A stretch of DNA of 5,924 nt from Rheinheimera sp. GTDB lineage: Bacteria; Pseudomonadota; Gammaproteobacteria; Enterobacterales; Alteromonadaceae. This document shows, one piece after another, positions 5,029-5,924 of the stretch. Under the pieces are notes generated by a model. That model saw nothing but the letters and a program-made list of their open reading frames with translations. It ran no database searches and was not told where the DNA came from. Each line of letters opens with the position of its first letter. Within the stretch, counting starts at the first letter, position 1. A program made the translations under genes and the position numbers. Location: positions 74,706-80,629 of the forward strand of contig DMYW01000021.1 of assembly GCA_003482455.1 (NCBI GenBank), in the 5' to 3' direction.

Positions 5029-5301
5029 ATGGTAATTGGCGGCAATGGATTAATTATTCTCTTACCAGTGTTGCTGTCACTAGCTACGTTGGCTTGGTGG
5101 ATTTTAGGAGAACGAAGCAAATTGAAGAGTAATCTATGCTTTTTAAATCTGCTGATTGCAGCGGTATTGCTCTTACAATTTACATTTAAAATTTTCATTT
5201 TCACCGGAGAGCCTTTGGTTTTCACGTTACTTGGTCTTTCATTTAGCATGTTAATTAGCCCGGTAATTGTATTTGTTCATTGCAAGCTACAAAACACATA
5301 A
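5029..5301 (+). CDS. small three-helix membrane protein, cassette 10
   Basis: This 90-residue integral membrane protein has three predicted helices: about residues 6-26 (LIILLPVLLSLATLAWWIL), 36-58 (FLNLLIAAVLLLQFTFKIFIF) and 62-86 (VFTLLGLSFSMLISPVIVFV). The first loop is basic (GERSKLKSN) and probably cytoplasmic. It has no catalytic motif and no family I can name. It has the best ribosome-binding site in the window: AGGA at 5019-5022, six bases before the ATG, with GGAG further upstream. This cassette may therefore be translated independently of its neighbours. The TAA stop is inside R'' ACATAAC. Confidence 0.85.
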   Translation: MVIGGNGLIILLPVLLSLATLAWWILGERSKLKSNLCFLNLLIAAVLLLQFTFKIFIFTGEPLVFTLLGLSFSMLISPVIVFVHCKLQNT

Positions 5302-5379
5302 CAAGGCGCTATTGTCGCCACTGTCGTGGCTGGGACGGCTTACGCTGCGCTCCAGCCGCCCCAAAGCTTTGCGTTATAC
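5296..5379 (+). other. attC of cassette 10
   Basis: This 84-base site runs from R'' ACATAAC (5296-5302) to the core GTTATAC (5373-5379). R'' complements the leading GTTAGGT at six of seven positions, with an internal mismatch. CTGGGAC (5330-5336) starts a GGGACGGCT/AGCCGCCCC stem whose loop contains CGCTGCGCTC (5343-5352). Confidence 0.9.
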
Positions 5380-5383
5380 GAAT

Positions 5384-5782
5384 ATGATGAAAACAATAAT
5401 ATTCATATCAATTATTCTTCTGGCTAATGTCTGTGCATCAGCAACACTTGAAGAAGTGTATTCTCATGAGTACGGCGTGTGGTCTATCGAAAGCAATGAT
5501 AAATTGAGCAAACGCGTAATTATTCACAACATTATTACAGCCAAGGACGATAATATTTTTCATATTGAAGTTGTTGGCACAGAAGATCCACAACAACCAT
5601 GGAGAGTAACACGCCTCAAAAGTCATTTAGCAATAAAACCAGAAGTACTTGCTCCTAGTCTTATAAGTCCTTTAAGCAAAGGTAAGGTTTATCCAGAGCA
5701 CTTTAATTTCGAATTTGAAGCATGGCAAAAACAACAAATAAAAATTATTTGTACTACAGAATTATTTAAATGCATCAAGTAG
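5384..5782 (+). CDS. small secreted protein, cassette 11
   Basis: This 132-residue protein has a Sec signal peptide: MMK, a hydrophobic core at 5-14, and cleavage after CASA at residue 20. The mature protein of about 112 residues contains HEYGVWSIES, RVIIHNI, NIFHIEVVGTED, QPWRVTRLKSHLAI, KGKVYPEHFNFEFEAW and a C-terminal ICTTELFKCIK with two cysteines. The 'FHIEV...HLAI...VYPE.F...W...CTT..L.C' layout looks like a conserved family, but I cannot name it. The frame is open upstream to 5267, but that extension is the previous attC. Either ATG at 5384 or 5387 preserves the signal. No good ribosome-binding site is visible. The gene is AT-rich, and the stop is one base from R''. Confidence 0.86.
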   Translation: MMKTIIFISIILLANVCASATLEEVYSHEYGVWSIESNDKLSKRVIIHNIITAKDDNIFHIEVVGTEDPQQPWRVTRLKSHLAIKPEVLAPSLISPLSKGKVYPEHFNFEFEAWQKQQIKIICTTELFKCIK

Positions 5783-5783
5783 C

Positions 5784-5864
5784 GTATAACAAGTGTCAGC
5801 AAGCTCGCACACTTCGTGTGCTGGACTCGCTGCAAGCCGCTCGCCCTTGTGGCAGGCGTTAGCC
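5784..5864 (+). other. attC of cassette 11
   Basis: This 81-base site runs from R'' GTATAAC (5784-5790) to the core GTTAGCC (5858-5864). R'' exactly complements the unusual leading GTTATAC. An internal perfect hairpin GCACAC-TTC-GTGTGC spans 5807-5821. The motif and arms differ from the other sites. Confidence 0.91.
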
Positions 5865-5924
5865 TGTTTTCGGGTTTTATAGTTTTCGCCGGTAAGGCAA
5901 ATCATCAAGGATGGTGGCGTTGTT
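5859..5924 (+). mobile_element. start of a second copy of the cassette-6 type (truncated)
   Basis: These 66 bases match 3109-3174 at 64 positions; the differences are at 5884 (T for G3134) and 5889 (C for T3139). The match begins exactly at the recombination cut, as expected for cassette insertion rather than random duplication. The rest of the cassette lies beyond the window. Confidence 0.92.

Larger units (their letters stand above)
1..5924 (+). mobile_element. integron gene-cassette array (internal segment)
   Basis: The whole window is a head-to-tail run of cassettes separated by attC sites. Taking the cut between G and TT of each core site, the cassettes are 17-618, 619-1452, 1453-1995, 1996-2618, 2619-3108, 3109-3464, 3465-4031, 4032-4475, 4476-5004, 5005-5373, 5374-5858, and a partial one from 5859. 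All clear genes are on the plus strand, as usual for cassettes read from an upstream Pc promoter. In nine of eleven cassettes the leading GTT box is the exact reverse complement of the trailing AAC box; the other two differ at one base. No integrase gene, attI or recognisable Pc promoter is in view. The heterogeneous attC sites and gene content suggest a sedentary chromosomal integron rather than a clinical class 1 integron. Confidence 0.95.

Noticed and set aside
4998..5249. Minus-strand frame opposite the small membrane protein gene
   Set aside because: It has no domain character, overlaps the attC, and the plus strand has both a strong Shine-Dalgarno and coherent membrane helices.
5267..5383. 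Upstream extension of the cassette 11 gene
   Set aside because: It overlaps the end of the cassette 10 gene and runs through its attC. The hydrophobic signal sequence starts at 5384.
1389..5864. Regularly recurring repeats as a CRISPR array
   Set aside because: The repeats are 70 to 118 bases, variable and separated by whole genes. They have the R''/core architecture of attC sites.

Overview
The window is an integron gene-cassette array: ten complete gene-bearing cassettes and one cassette without an obvious gene, all in the same orientation. The tail of an upstream attC lies at the left edge and the beginning of another gene-less cassette lies at the right edge. Nearly every intergenic space is an imperfect inverted repeat running from an RYYYAAC box to a GTTRRRY-like box, which is the signature of attC recombination sites. 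No integron integrase, attI site or Pc promoter is present, so this is an internal slice of a longer array. The number of cassettes, the varied base composition and the anonymous exported or small proteins suggest a sedentary chromosomal integron of a gammaproteobacterium, probably aquatic or marine. The attC sites are not the uniform VCR type of Vibrio cholerae. I cannot name the species, and a metagenomic contig is possible.

Layout, with cassettes counted from the G|TT cut in the core site: (1) 17-618 lipoprotein; (2) 619-1452 Imm33/DUF2185-like protein; (3) 1453-1995 unknown soluble protein; (4) 1996-2618 small protein with an N-terminal GLGMLKFGM motif; (5) 2619-3108 secreted DUF4431-type protein; (6) 3109-3464 gene-less or cryptic cassette; (7) 3465-4031 unknown acidic helical protein; (8) 4032-4475 secreted Rap1a/Tai-like protein; (9) 4476-5004 unknown beta-rich protein; (10) 5005-5373 small three-helix membrane protein; (11) 5374-5858 small secreted protein; (12) 5859-5924 start of a second copy of the cassette-6 type. 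Nine of the eleven complete cassettes begin with a core box that is the exact reverse complement of the R'' box at their own far end, which independently fixes the boundaries.

The genes are not a pathway. They are separately acquired units that share a recombination mechanism and, probably, read-through transcription from the left. Reading frames fill the cassettes almost completely: stop codons abut or lie inside the R'' box, and start codons sit only a few bases past the core site. The one functional theme I can support is immunity-like proteins: the cassette 2 product resembles Imm33, the cassette 8 product resembles the Rap1a/Tai periplasmic immunity family, and cassette 4 has a looser resemblance. 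No cognate toxin is visible. Four products carry export or lipoprotein signals and one is an integral membrane protein. This is consistent with a reservoir of envelope or interbacterial-defence genes, but that interpretation is an inference.
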